The notes beneath the pieces are model-generated. The model was not told the origin of the DNA and made no database searches. It saw only the letters and a list, made by a program, of their open reading frames with translations. From positions 327,715 to 391,714 of the forward strand of contig JAHDFP010000002.1 in assembly GCA_020628095.1 (NCBI GenBank): DNA of 64,000 nt. The letters run 5' to 3'. Below, one piece after another: positions 28,412 to 37,404 of this stretch. Positions within the stretch are counted from its first letter, which is position 1; every line of letters starts with the position of its first letter. The DNA comes from Saprospiraceae bacterium. GTDB lineage: Bacteria > Bacteroidota > Bacteroidia > Chitinophagales > Saprospiraceae. A program made the position numbers and the translations under genes.

Positions 28412-31400
28412 ATGAAACTAAAAATAAATATCATACTGTTTCTTACTTTTCTTACACTGACTGTGCAAGCGCAGATTAGTGTGACTGGAAAGGTAATAGA
28501 AGCAGGAGAGGGCTCGGAACTTATAGGAGTAACCATACTCGAAAAAGGTACTAGTAATGGAACAATTACAGAAATAGATGGAAGCTTCGCGATAGAAGTT
28601 ACAGATAATAATTCTGTGCTGGAAGTGTCTTATGTCGGTTACAAAAAACAAGATGTCCTAGTCGGTAACCAAACGGATTTCAATATAGAATTGGTAATAG
28701 ATGCCGAAGAGCTGGACGAAATCGTGGTAGTTGGATACGGTACTCAGAAGAAAAAGGTGGTTACAGGTGCAATATCTAAAGTCACCTCCGATGATCTTAC
28801 AGATATGCCTCTGACAAGGATAGAATCCACGCTACAAGGTCGTACATCAGGAGTACGGGTAACAACTAACTCTGGACAACCAGGAGAAGGAGGGACGGTG
28901 CGGATACGTGGTACTACTTCTATCAATAATAGCGAACCATTATATGTAGTGGATGGCGTCCCTATCGGTGGTGGTATAGATTATCTTAACCAAGGAGATA
29001 TAGAATCAATAGAAGTACTCAAAGATGCAGCGTCGGCATCCATCTATGGCGCTAGGGCAGCTAACGGTGTCATACTCGTTACTACCAAGCAAGGAACAGC
29101 AGGCCAGATGGATGTCAACTATAGTGCCTATTATGGTGTACAAGCCCCGTGGAAAAAATTAGCCTTACTCGATGCCACCGAATATGCAACACTGATGAAC
29201 GAATCATCTGTTGCCGCAGGTGGAAGTATTCTATTCGAAGACCCTCAGTCATTAGGTGTGGGAACGGATTGGCAAGATGCGGTATTCAGAAATGATGCAC
29301 CGATGCAGAATCATGAGTTAAGTCTTACTGCTGGTACTGATCGATCTAATTATTATGTGTCTTTTGGATACTTTGATCAAGATGGCATCGTCTCTCAGGA
29401 TAATTCTAATTTTAGACGATATACTGCACGTTTTAATTCTTCTCACAAGATAAGCGATCATGTTAGATTTGGTAACACACTAGCGTATACTAGAATTAAT
29501 AGCCGTGGTGTTTCTACTAATTCAGAATTTGGTTCTCCACTAGGTAGAGCGATTAACTTGGATCCTCTGACGCCTATTATAGAAACAGATCCGGAAGTGT
29601 TAAACTCCAGTGTGTTCAGGAATTTTAATGTGGTCAGAGACGAGGATGGTATGCCTTATGGTATATCCAATTATGTGACATCGGAGGTACTTAACCCCGT
29701 TGCCGCTCTTTCAATACAGCAAGGCTATGGATGGAGTGATAAGATCGTAGCCAGCATCTTTGCCGAGATTAGTTTTCTTAATGGATTTAAGTATCGTTCG
29801 AGCTTCGGTACAGATTTGGCATTTTGGGGTAATGAAGGTTTTACACCGATATTTTATCTCAATGCTTCTAATAGAAATGACATCACACGATATAACAGAG
29901 CTCAGAATAGAGGTCTTAAGTGGATCATCGAAAACACTATCTCGTATGCCAAAGACTTTGATAGACATAGTCTGAATGTAGTCGCAGGAATCGTGCACGA
30001 AAAGAATAAGGGAGAGGGAATCGGCGGTAGTATTCAGGATATACCTGTCAATAGTATAGACGATGCCTCGCTGGCATTCCCTACGACGGCAGAAAGTCAA
30101 ACCTTTTTTGGTTTCGAATATCTTAATACACAACTTTCATATCTAGGACGTATCAATTATAATTTTGATCAGAAATATTTGTTCTCTGCAACTCTTAGAG
30201 TTGATGGTTCATCAAGATTTGGAGCTAATAATCGCTTTGGATTTTTTCCATCGGTCTCCGTCGGCTGGATATTAACAGACGAGCCATTCTTGAGAAATAA
30301 TTCAATTCTCAATTTTGCCAAATTGAGAGCATCCTGGGGTGTGAATGGAAATGACCAAATTGGTGATTTCAGATTTGTATCTACTGTCGGTGGTGGAAGA
30401 AATTATATTTTCGGACTTAATGACCAGCTCATCAATGGTGTCAGCCCGAATGCCATTGCCAATCCTGACTTGAGATGGGAAGAGACAACTCAGATTAATA
30501 TAGGATTGGATGCCAAACTCTTCAGAGGCGTCAGTATGACCTTGGACTTATTCCAAAAGAATACAGATGGTATGTTATTGGATATAGCTGTACCAGGCTA
30601 TGTAGGTAATGGTGGGCCTGTCGGTAACATCGCGAGTATGTCCAATAAAGGAATCGAATTAGAATTGGGTTACGGCAATAATATAGGCAAGCTCAATTAT
30701 GACCTTAGTGCTAATGTGTCATATAATAAGAATGAAGTGACAGACCTTGGCGCTGATAAAGAATTCTTACCAGGACAAAGATTTTCTCCTCAGGGATTAG
30801 AGATAACGAGAACAGCAGTAGGAATGCCTGTCAGTTTTCTATACGGATATAGAACAGATGGAATTTTCCAAAATCAAGCAGAGGTAGATGCTTATGTCAA
30901 TCCTGATGGAGAACGCATCCAACCAGATGCGAGGCCTGGTGATATCAGATTTGTAGATGTTAATGATAACGGACTTATAGATCCTGATGATAGGACAATG
31001 ATAGGTGATCCGACACCGAGCTGGACCTATGGTGTCAATGTCTCGTTAGGATGGAATAATTTCGATCTGATCATGTTTGGTCAGGGTGTAGCAGGTAATG
31101 ATGTATTCAAGGCTACCAGAAGATTCGATCTTCAGATGGCCAATATGACAGCAGATGCACTGGGTAGATGGACTGGTGAAGGCACCAGCAACACTTACCC
31201 AAGATTATCTATGAACGATCCGAACAGAAACTTTAGTCGTAGTTCTGATTTCTACGTCGAGGATGGTTCGTTTTTTAGAATCAAGACCTTACAACTCGGA
31301 TATACCATTCCTGACTCAGTCTTAGGAAAGATAGGTATGAAAAAGATCAGATTATATGTATCAGGTAATAACCTGCTTACAGTAACTAATTATAGTGGCT

Positions 31401-31495
31401 ATGATCCAGAGATAGGCGGAGGTAGTTTTGGTGTGGATCGTGGATTATATCCGCAACCAAGATTTTTCTTATTTGGTGTCAATGCATCATTTTAA
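28412..31495 (+). CDS. SusC/RagA-family TonB-dependent outer-membrane transporter
   Basis: A 1027-residue protein of typical SusC length. Signal peptide at 1-21 (ending TVQAQ). A carboxypeptidase-D-regulatory-like domain (ISVTGKVIEAGEGSELIGVTI ... VSYVGYKKQDV) leads into the plug (EIVVVGYGTQKKKVVTGAIS, LYVVDGVPI, SIEVLKDAASASIYGARAANGVILVTTK). The beta barrel ends in an aromatic C-terminus (FFLFGVNASF). It imports oligosaccharides across the outer membrane using TonB energy, working with the SusD lipoprotein encoded 20 bp downstream. The substrate is inferred from the linked glycoside hydrolases to be a beta-glucan. Confidence 0.95.
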   Translation: MKLKINIILFLTFLTLTVQAQISVTGKVIEAGEGSELIGVTILEKGTSNGTITEIDGSFAIEVTDNNSVLEVSYVGYKKQDVLVGNQTDFNIELVIDAEELDEIVVVGYGTQKKKVVTGAISKVTSDDLTDMPLTRIESTLQGRTSGVRVTTNSGQPGEGGTVRIRGTTSINNSEPLYVVDGVPIGGGIDYLNQGDIESIEVLKDAASASIYGARAANGVILVTTKQGTAGQMDVNYSAYYGVQAPWKKLALLDATEYATLMNESSVAAGGSILFEDPQSLGVGTDWQDAVFRNDAPMQNHELSLTAGTDRSNYYVSFGYFDQDGIVSQDNSNFRRYTARFNSSHKISDHVRFGNTLAYTRINSRGVSTNSEFGSPLGRAINLDPLTPIIETDPEVLNSSVFRNFNVVRDEDGMPYGISNYVTSEVLNPVAALSIQQGYGWSDKIVASIFAEISFLNGFKYRSSFGTDLAFWGNEGFTPIFYLNASNRNDITRYNRAQNRGLKWIIENTISYAKDFDRHSLNVVAGIVHEKNKGEGIGGSIQDIPVNSIDDASLAFPTTAESQTFFGFEYLNTQLSYLGRINYNFDQKYLFSATLRVDGSSRFGANNRFGFFPSVSVGWILTDEPFLRNNSILNFAKLRASWGVNGNDQIGDFRFVSTVGGGRNYIFGLNDQLINGVSPNAIANPDLRWEETTQINIGLDAKLFRGVSMTLDLFQKNTDGMLLDIAVPGYVGNGGPVGNIASMSNKGIELELGYGNNIGKLNYDLSANVSYNKNEVTDLGADKEFLPGQRFSPQGLEITRTAVGMPVSFLYGYRTDGIFQNQAEVDAYVNPDGERIQPDARPGDIRFVDVNDNGLIDPDDRTMIGDPTPSWTYGVNVSLGWNNFDLIMFGQGVAGNDVFKATRRFDLQMANMTADALGRWTGEGTSNTYPRLSMNDPNRNFSRSSDFYVEDGSFFRIKTLQLGYTIPDSVLGKIGMKKIRLYVSGNNLLTVTNYSGYDPEIGGGSFGVDRGLYPQPRFFLFGVNASF

Positions 31496-31515
31496 TAAAT
31501 CAAAGAATTACAACT

Positions 31516-33021
31516 ATGAAAATATCACAAAGGTTAGTAATACTTTTTAGTGTTCTTTTTTTCGTCTCTTGTGGTGAGGACTTTTTAGAATTGGATCCAA
31601 GAGGTACGGAGTTAGAAACTAATTTTTATCAAAACGAAGAAGAAATATTCCAAGGTCTGGTGGCGGCTTATGATGTATTGCAGTGGGGAGGTACGGATGG
31701 CTGGACTATGAAACTGGGGTTATATAATGCCGCGTCGGATGACACCTATGCTGGTGGTAGTGATCCATCGGATCAACCTAGTTGGGTGGCGATGGACCAG
31801 TTTACCTTAGATCCATTTTTGGGACCGCAGTCTGGTCTATGGAGAAAAAATTATACAGGAATCTACCGAGCTAATCTTGTACTTCAAAAACTGGAAGAAG
31901 TAGAAGGGCTGGCTACAGACTTTGTAGCACGTACGCAGGCTGAGGCTAAGTTTTTGAGAGCGTATTACTATTTTGATTTAGTCCGCATGTTTGGTAGTGT
32001 TCCATTGATTACTACTGTCCTGTCTGGAGACGAACTATACGACCAAGTGCAAGCGACACCTGATCTTATATATGCTCAGATAGAACAAGATCTCAATGAT
32101 GCCAGAAATACATTTGAGTTACCCGCCACTTTGCCAGCAGATGAGTTTGGTCGTGTAACAAAGGGTGCAGCGACCGCGTTACTCGGAAAAGCAATTCTTT
32201 ATCAGAATGACGAATCGAGAATGCAAGAATGCGCCAGTGTATTAGAAGAGGTTATAAGTTCTGGTATATATGCTTTAGAGGCGGATTATAGTACCATCTT
32301 TGATACGAATAATGAATTTGGAATTGAGTCTGTATTTGAGATCCAATACTCTGGAGCACAACGCGGAGGATGGGGTAATTTTAGTAATGGTACAGAGGGC
32401 AATTATAACGTGCAGTTTTTCGGTATGAGAGATTATGTGGGGCCTTCCTATTCTTCTGGATGGAGTTTTTGTCCAGTAACCGAAAAACTCGTTGATGTTT
32501 TACGAAATGATCCAAGATTTGATGCGACAGTAATAGATGGTAATGCGCTAAGAGGGCAAGGAGCATCTTACACAGAGGGATATCAGAATACAGATTATTT
32601 CATTAAGAAATATTCTGGACTGCAAGCTGATCGTGCTACTGATGGAGAGCCAGCTCTTAACTGGAATAAAAATATTAGGGAAATAAGATATGCTGACGTA
32701 TTGCTTATGGCCGCTGAGGCTTATGTAAGATCGGGTAATGATTCGGCAGGTAAGTCTTACCTCAACGAAGTCAGACGACGTGTCTTTTTACAGCCGATTA
32801 CTTCTGCATCTGGTTCGCAGCTATTAGATTTTATTTATAGAGAAAGACAATTGGAGCTTGCGACGGAGGGTCATCGCTTTTTTGATTTGGTAAGGACGGG
32901 AAGGGCTGAGGCAGAACTATCGGATCAGGGATATACTTCGAGTAAGAACGAGGTGTTGCCTATACCGCAGACGGAAATAGATATATCTGAGGGTAACCTT
33001 TCTCAAAATTCTGGTTATTAA
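31516..33021 (+). CDS. SusD/RagB-family glycan-binding lipoprotein
   Basis: A 501-residue lipoprotein with signal peptide and lipobox FVSC (Cys19) followed by GEDFL, the usual start of mature SusD proteins. The SusD-like N-terminal segment (LELDPRGTELETNFY) is followed by helical TPR-like repeats (ARTQAEAKFLRAYYYFDLVRMFG). The conserved C-terminal region has IREIRYADVLLMAAEAY and DFIYRERQLELATEGHRFFDLVRTG. It caps the SusC barrel at the cell surface and presents glycan. The next gene starts 20 bp downstream in the same operon. Confidence 0.95.
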   Translation: MKISQRLVILFSVLFFVSCGEDFLELDPRGTELETNFYQNEEEIFQGLVAAYDVLQWGGTDGWTMKLGLYNAASDDTYAGGSDPSDQPSWVAMDQFTLDPFLGPQSGLWRKNYTGIYRANLVLQKLEEVEGLATDFVARTQAEAKFLRAYYYFDLVRMFGSVPLITTVLSGDELYDQVQATPDLIYAQIEQDLNDARNTFELPATLPADEFGRVTKGAATALLGKAILYQNDESRMQECASVLEEVISSGIYALEADYSTIFDTNNEFGIESVFEIQYSGAQRGGWGNFSNGTEGNYNVQFFGMRDYVGPSYSSGWSFCPVTEKLVDVLRNDPRFDATVIDGNALRGQGASYTEGYQNTDYFIKKYSGLQADRATDGEPALNWNKNIREIRYADVLLMAAEAYVRSGNDSAGKSYLNEVRRRVFLQPITSASGSQLLDFIYRERQLELATEGHRFFDLVRTGRAEAELSDQGYTSSKNEVLPIPQTEIDISEGNLSQNSGY

Positions 33022-33041
33022 ATAATATCGAAGAAAGACTT

Positions 33042-33908
33042 ATGAAAACTATAATAAGATTCCTTTTTATTCTGTTTGTAGTCGTTAATATCGGTTGCGA
33101 ACCACAGGTGGATGATAAGATTGGTCTAGGAGAAGCACCAATAGCTAGCTTTGATGTAGTAAGTGGTTCCACGCCCAATGAATTTACATTGATTAATACA
33201 ACGGACGGTGCTTTTATTACGCAGTGGGAAGTAGAGGCGAACGGAAAATTTGAAGGCGAAACTGTAGAGGTTAGTATTCCTTTGAAGGGTGAATACACGG
33301 TGACCATGACCACGTTCAATAGCGGAGGACATGCCACAGCGACCAGTAGTGTAATAGTAACAGAAGATGACCCAGATAATTGTTTTGGTAATATGGAACT
33401 GCTGACAGGATGCGGAGAAAAAGTATGGAGAGTAGCATCAGAACCTTCAGCACTGCATGTCGGTCCTAATCTGGAAGAAACATGGTGGGGCAACTCAGAA
33501 TCTGATATCGGGGAAAGAGCGTGCCTGTTTAATGATGAGTATATATTCAGAGCTAACGGTGAATTCGTTTATGATAACAAAGGAGACTTTTGGGCGGATA
33601 CAGATGGCGGTGGAGCGGTTTGGCCTTCTGATTTAGGTCTTGATCCTGGCTGTCATGGTAGTGATGAGTGGCCTGACAAGTATAGTTCTTGGTCTTCGGG
33701 CAATCATACTTTCGCTATTAATGATGACAATATTACAGTGGTGGGAGAAGGTGCTCATTTGGCTCTATATAAAATAGGTACTACAGCCGAGGTTACATCG
33801 CCGCAATCCTCTGTGTCTTTGCGTATAGCAGAAATGTCAGCAGACAGAATGGTGTTATTCGCCGATTATAGCGGTGTCGTATGGAGACTTACTTTTGTAT
33901 CAGAGTAA
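33042..33908 (+). CDS. PKD-domain lipoprotein, likely surface glycan-binding protein of the PUL
   Basis: A 288-residue protein with a signal and lipobox NIGC (Cys19). Residues ~35-105 form a PKD-like beta sandwich (ASFDVVSGSTPNEFTLINTT, LKGEYTVTMTTFNSGGHAT). The remaining ~180 residues are rich in Trp and Gly (KVWRVASEPSALHVG, EETWWGNSE, FWADTDGGGAVWPSDLG), which suggests carbohydrate stacking; I do not know this domain by name. It occupies the slot where PULs usually encode SusE/SusF-type surface glycan-binding proteins. It has 20 bp to susD and 12 bp to the GH16 gene. Confidence 0.78.
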   Translation: MKTIIRFLFILFVVVNIGCEPQVDDKIGLGEAPIASFDVVSGSTPNEFTLINTTDGAFITQWEVEANGKFEGETVEVSIPLKGEYTVTMTTFNSGGHATATSSVIVTEDDPDNCFGNMELLTGCGEKVWRVASEPSALHVGPNLEETWWGNSESDIGERACLFNDEYIFRANGEFVYDNKGDFWADTDGGGAVWPSDLGLDPGCHGSDEWPDKYSSWSSGNHTFAINDDNITVVGEGAHLALYKIGTTAEVTSPQSSVSLRIAEMSADRMVLFADYSGVVWRLTFVSE

Positions 33909-33920
33909 AAAGAGAACAAA

Positions 33921-35114
33921 ATGAGAATGACATTCAGAAATATAGTAACAGCATTTGTCATATTAATACTTGCGGGTTGTGGAAGTTCTGGTACTGAGCC
34001 TGGTATGGAAAATTTACCACGAGTAAGTATCTCTAACTTCACATTATTTGAAGGAAATGATGTGACCAATTTTACTTTTAATGTTTCCCTCAATCTTGTA
34101 TCAGATAAAGAGGTCAGAGTAGATTATGCGACTAAAGATGATACTGCAGAAAAAGGAACAGATTATCAGGAAACTAATGGAACTGTTACAATTGCCGCAG
34201 GAGAAAGAGGTGCTGAGATACAGATAGAAATAATCACCGATGATCTTAAAGAGCCTGACGAAAACTTCAAGGTAATCTTGTCTAATGCAGTGAATGCAGA
34301 GATAGCTAACGGAGAGGGTATAGGCACTATAAGAAATGATGATACCCGTGTGGACATACCTGAGGATGGATATATTACGCCTGAATCTTATGCTGGATAT
34401 CGACTTAACTGGAGTGACGAGTTTGAAGGCAATGAAATAAATACGGAAAATTGGACTCACGAATTCGGGGCCTCGGGCTGGGGCAATCAAGAATCGCAAT
34501 ACTATACTGATAGACCAGATAACTCTTTTGTGCAGGATGGTCGATTAGTGATAGAAGCCAAAAGAGAAAATTTTGATGGGGCACCGTATACATCTGCACG
34601 AATGATAACCAAAGAAAAGCAGACTTTTACTTTTGGACGAGTTGATATTAGAGCGACATTACCAGAGGGGCAAGGAATATGGCCCGCACTGTGGATGTTG
34701 GGTAGTAATATTTCTACTATCGGCTGGCCTGCCTGTGGAGAAATTGATATTATGGAATTGGTCGGTCACGAGCCAGATATTGTTCATGGTACGGGGCACT
34801 GGGGAGAGCAAGGTCAAGTACCTAGTGACCGTAGAGGGGGCGATTACAAATTACCAAGAGGAGAAAAGTTTTCGGACCAATTTCACGTATTTTCTATAAT
34901 ATGGGAACCTGGACAGATAGAGTGGTATGTAGATGATAACAAATATTTTACTCTGCGTACTTCTGATGTCAATGGCAATTATCCTTTTGATAATGAATTC
35001 TTTTTTATTTTCAATATAGCAGTAGGTGGACAGTGGCCAGGATATCCTGATGCCACGACTCAGTTTCCACAAAGAATGATAGTCGACTACATTAGAGTGT
35101 TCGATAGAATCTAA
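33921..35114 (+). CDS. GH16 beta-glucanase lipoprotein with Calx-beta domain
   Basis: A 397-residue protein with lipobox LAGC (Cys20). A Calx-beta domain at ~33-141 (VRVDYATKDDTAEKGTDY, DENFKVILSNA, GTIRNDD) is followed by a GH16 domain from ~160. The catalytic signature GEIDIMEL puts the nucleophile at Glu274, the helper Asp at 276 and the acid/base at Glu279. The spacing and the Met between Asp276-Ile277 and Glu279 match the laminarinase/lichenase type of GH16. The WPALWML segment lies upstream. It probably cuts internal beta-1,3 (or mixed-linkage) glucan bonds at the cell surface, feeding the SusC/D pair upstream and the GH3 enzyme downstream. Confidence 0.92.
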   Translation: MRMTFRNIVTAFVILILAGCGSSGTEPGMENLPRVSISNFTLFEGNDVTNFTFNVSLNLVSDKEVRVDYATKDDTAEKGTDYQETNGTVTIAAGERGAEIQIEIITDDLKEPDENFKVILSNAVNAEIANGEGIGTIRNDDTRVDIPEDGYITPESYAGYRLNWSDEFEGNEINTENWTHEFGASGWGNQESQYYTDRPDNSFVQDGRLVIEAKRENFDGAPYTSARMITKEKQTFTFGRVDIRATLPEGQGIWPALWMLGSNISTIGWPACGEIDIMELVGHEPDIVHGTGHWGEQGQVPSDRRGGDYKLPRGEKFSDQFHVFSIIWEPGQIEWYVDDNKYFTLRTSDVNGNYPFDNEFFFIFNIAVGGQWPGYPDATTQFPQRMIVDYIRVFDRI

Positions 35115-35130
35115 TTACTAAAAATTTACA

Positions 35131-37401
35131 TTGTTCATGTTTCGTTTTTTATTTCTTTTTTACTCGATAGTAATAATAGCTGGTTGTGCTGTGAAGGCTC
35201 AGGAAGACAGTGCTCAAAACAAAGTAGAAGAGCTATTAGCTCAGATGACATTAGAAGAAAAAATTGGACAGATGAACCAGTATTCCAGTTTTTACGATGT
35301 CACAGGTCCAGCACCCGGTGCAGGTTACCAGAAAGATAGATACGAACATGTCAAGAATGGGTTAGTGGGATCAATGCTTAATGTAAGAGGTGCGGAACAA
35401 GTCAGAAAAATGCAGGAGGTAGCTGTAGAGAATTCTAGACTCGGCATTCCGTTGATATTTGGTTTTGATGTGATTCATGGATTTAAGACAACGATGCCCG
35501 TTCCTATTGCGGAGGCGGCAAGTTGGGATATGGATGCCGTAGAGCAATCTGCGCGTATTGCGGCAGTAGAAGCTTCTGCGGCTGGACTCAATTGGACATT
35601 CGCACCTATGGTGGATATATGTCGTGATGCGAGATGGGGTAGACTGATGGAAGGCGCTGGAGAAGATCCTTTCTTGGGTAGTGCAGTGGCAGCGGCTAGA
35701 GTCAAAGGCTTCCAAGGAGATAACTTAGCTGCACCTAATACTATTGCGGCATGTACTAAGCATTTTGCAGCCTATGGGTTTGCAGAAGCTGGAAAAGATT
35801 ATAACACAGCAGACATTGGATTGAGTACATTGTATAATGTTGTTCTTCCACCATTTAAGGCAACTGTTGATGCTGGTGTACAAACTTTTATGAATTCTTT
35901 CAACGAACTCAACGGTATACCCGCCACTGGAGATGTCTTTTTGCAGCGTGATATATTAAAAGGAGAGTGGGGATTTAACGGATTTATTGTGTCCGACTGG
36001 GGTTCTATTACAGAGATGTTATACCATGGCTTTGCGAGTGATGGCAAGCACGCGTCAGAGATTGCTGCCAATGCAGGTTCTGATATGGATATGGAATCGC
36101 ATCTATATCTAAAACATCTCAAAGAATTAGTGGACGAAGGAAAAGTGGACAACGAGCATATAGATGATGCCGTCAAAAGAATTCTTACTGTCAAGCATAA
36201 CCTTGGTCTCTTTGATGATCCATATAAATATTGCGATGTAACGAGAGAAAAGAATGTCACCATGAGCAAGGAGCACTTGGATGCATCATTGGATATTGCA
36301 AAAAAATCTATTGTTCTGCTCAAGAACGAAAACAACATGTTACCGCTTTCTAAAAGTGGTAAAAAGATTGCGGTGATAGGTCAGTTAGCGGATAACAAAA
36401 ATAGCCCGTTGGGAAATTGGAGATTGGCCGCTGATGATAATACAGCCGTTTCTGTTATCGAAGGCCTTGGTGAGTATGGTAATGAGATAAGTCATGCGCA
36501 GGGAGTAAAATTCTTTGAAGGGCAGGAAGCATTTATACATGAGCTAAAGATCAATAATGAAGATGAAAGTGGTATTCCCGAAGCAGTCGAATTGGCCAAA
36601 AGTTCTGATGTTGTCATATTGGTGCTTGGCGAACATGGATACATGACAGGTGAAGGTAGAAGTCGCGCTCACATTGATCTACCAGGAAAACAGCAGAAGC
36701 TAATGGAAGAAGTCTATGCCGCTAATAGTAATGTCGTCTTAGTACTTATGAATGGTAGACCACTCGACTTAGATTGGGCTAACGGTAATATACCTGCTAT
36801 AGTGGAGGCATGGCACCTTGGTACTCAATCAGGTCATGCTATTGCTCAAGTTTTATACGGTGATTATAATCCAAGCGGAAAATTACCAATGACCTTCCCT
36901 AAGAATGGCGGACAAATCCCTATTTATTATAACTATAAAAATACGGGTAGACCAGGACCTAGTGGACTTGTATTCTGGTCGCATTATATAGACGAAACTA
37001 ATATGCCACTCTATCCATTTGGTCATGGATTGAGTTATACGACTTATAAGTATTCAGACCTGCAAGTGAATGTGGACAGTTTATCAGGTGTCGTGAATGT
37101 CAGTGTAGAAGTAGCTAATACAGGTGATATGGATGGCGACGAAGTAGTGCAACTGTATATAAGAGATAAAGTGGCTAGTGTAACAAGACCTGTCCGCGAA
37201 CTAAAAGGATTTGAAAAGGTCACTATAAGTGCAGGTTCTAGTAAGACAATAAAATTCAAACTGACCAAAGACCAATTAGGTTTCTATAACAACCAAGGAA
37301 AATTTGTAACTGAGCCTGGTCAATTTGATGTCATGGTTGGCTGGAGTTCAAAAGATGGAGTGGTTTCCAATTTTACGCTTGGTGATAATTTTCAATTTTA
37401 G
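35131..37401 (+). CDS. GH3 beta-glucosidase lipoprotein (BglX-like)
   Basis: A 756-residue protein of usual length. The N-terminus carries a lipobox IAGC (Cys19). The GH3 TIM barrel (about 30-370) has KHFAAYG and the nucleophile Asp289 in GFIVSDWGS. The alpha/beta sandwich domain (about 390-620) contains the GEGRSRAHIDLPG loop, whose Glu is a candidate acid/base. A fibronectin III-like domain (about 660-750: NTGDMDGDEVVQLYIRD) closes the protein. The predicted activity is release of glucose from oligosaccharides of beta-glucan, probably in the periplasm or at the inner face of the outer membrane. It starts 16 bp after GH16 and ends 3 bp before the GH5 start. Confidence 0.95.
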   Translation: MFMFRFLFLFYSIVIIAGCAVKAQEDSAQNKVEELLAQMTLEEKIGQMNQYSSFYDVTGPAPGAGYQKDRYEHVKNGLVGSMLNVRGAEQVRKMQEVAVENSRLGIPLIFGFDVIHGFKTTMPVPIAEAASWDMDAVEQSARIAAVEASAAGLNWTFAPMVDICRDARWGRLMEGAGEDPFLGSAVAAARVKGFQGDNLAAPNTIAACTKHFAAYGFAEAGKDYNTADIGLSTLYNVVLPPFKATVDAGVQTFMNSFNELNGIPATGDVFLQRDILKGEWGFNGFIVSDWGSITEMLYHGFASDGKHASEIAANAGSDMDMESHLYLKHLKELVDEGKVDNEHIDDAVKRILTVKHNLGLFDDPYKYCDVTREKNVTMSKEHLDASLDIAKKSIVLLKNENNMLPLSKSGKKIAVIGQLADNKNSPLGNWRLAADDNTAVSVIEGLGEYGNEISHAQGVKFFEGQEAFIHELKINNEDESGIPEAVELAKSSDVVILVLGEHGYMTGEGRSRAHIDLPGKQQKLMEEVYAANSNVVLVLMNGRPLDLDWANGNIPAIVEAWHLGTQSGHAIAQVLYGDYNPSGKLPMTFPKNGGQIPIYYNYKNTGRPGPSGLVFWSHYIDETNMPLYPFGHGLSYTTYKYSDLQVNVDSLSGVVNVSVEVANTGDMDGDEVVQLYIRDKVASVTRPVRELKGFEKVTISAGSSKTIKFKLTKDQLGFYNNQGKFVTEPGQFDVMVGWSSKDGVVSNFTLGDNFQF

Positions 37402-37404
37402 AGG

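Noticed and set aside
33866..34499. Overlapping minus-strand open frames within GH16
   Set aside because: They are shadows of the GH16 frame: no family similarity, and the plus-strand protein has full catalytic motifs.
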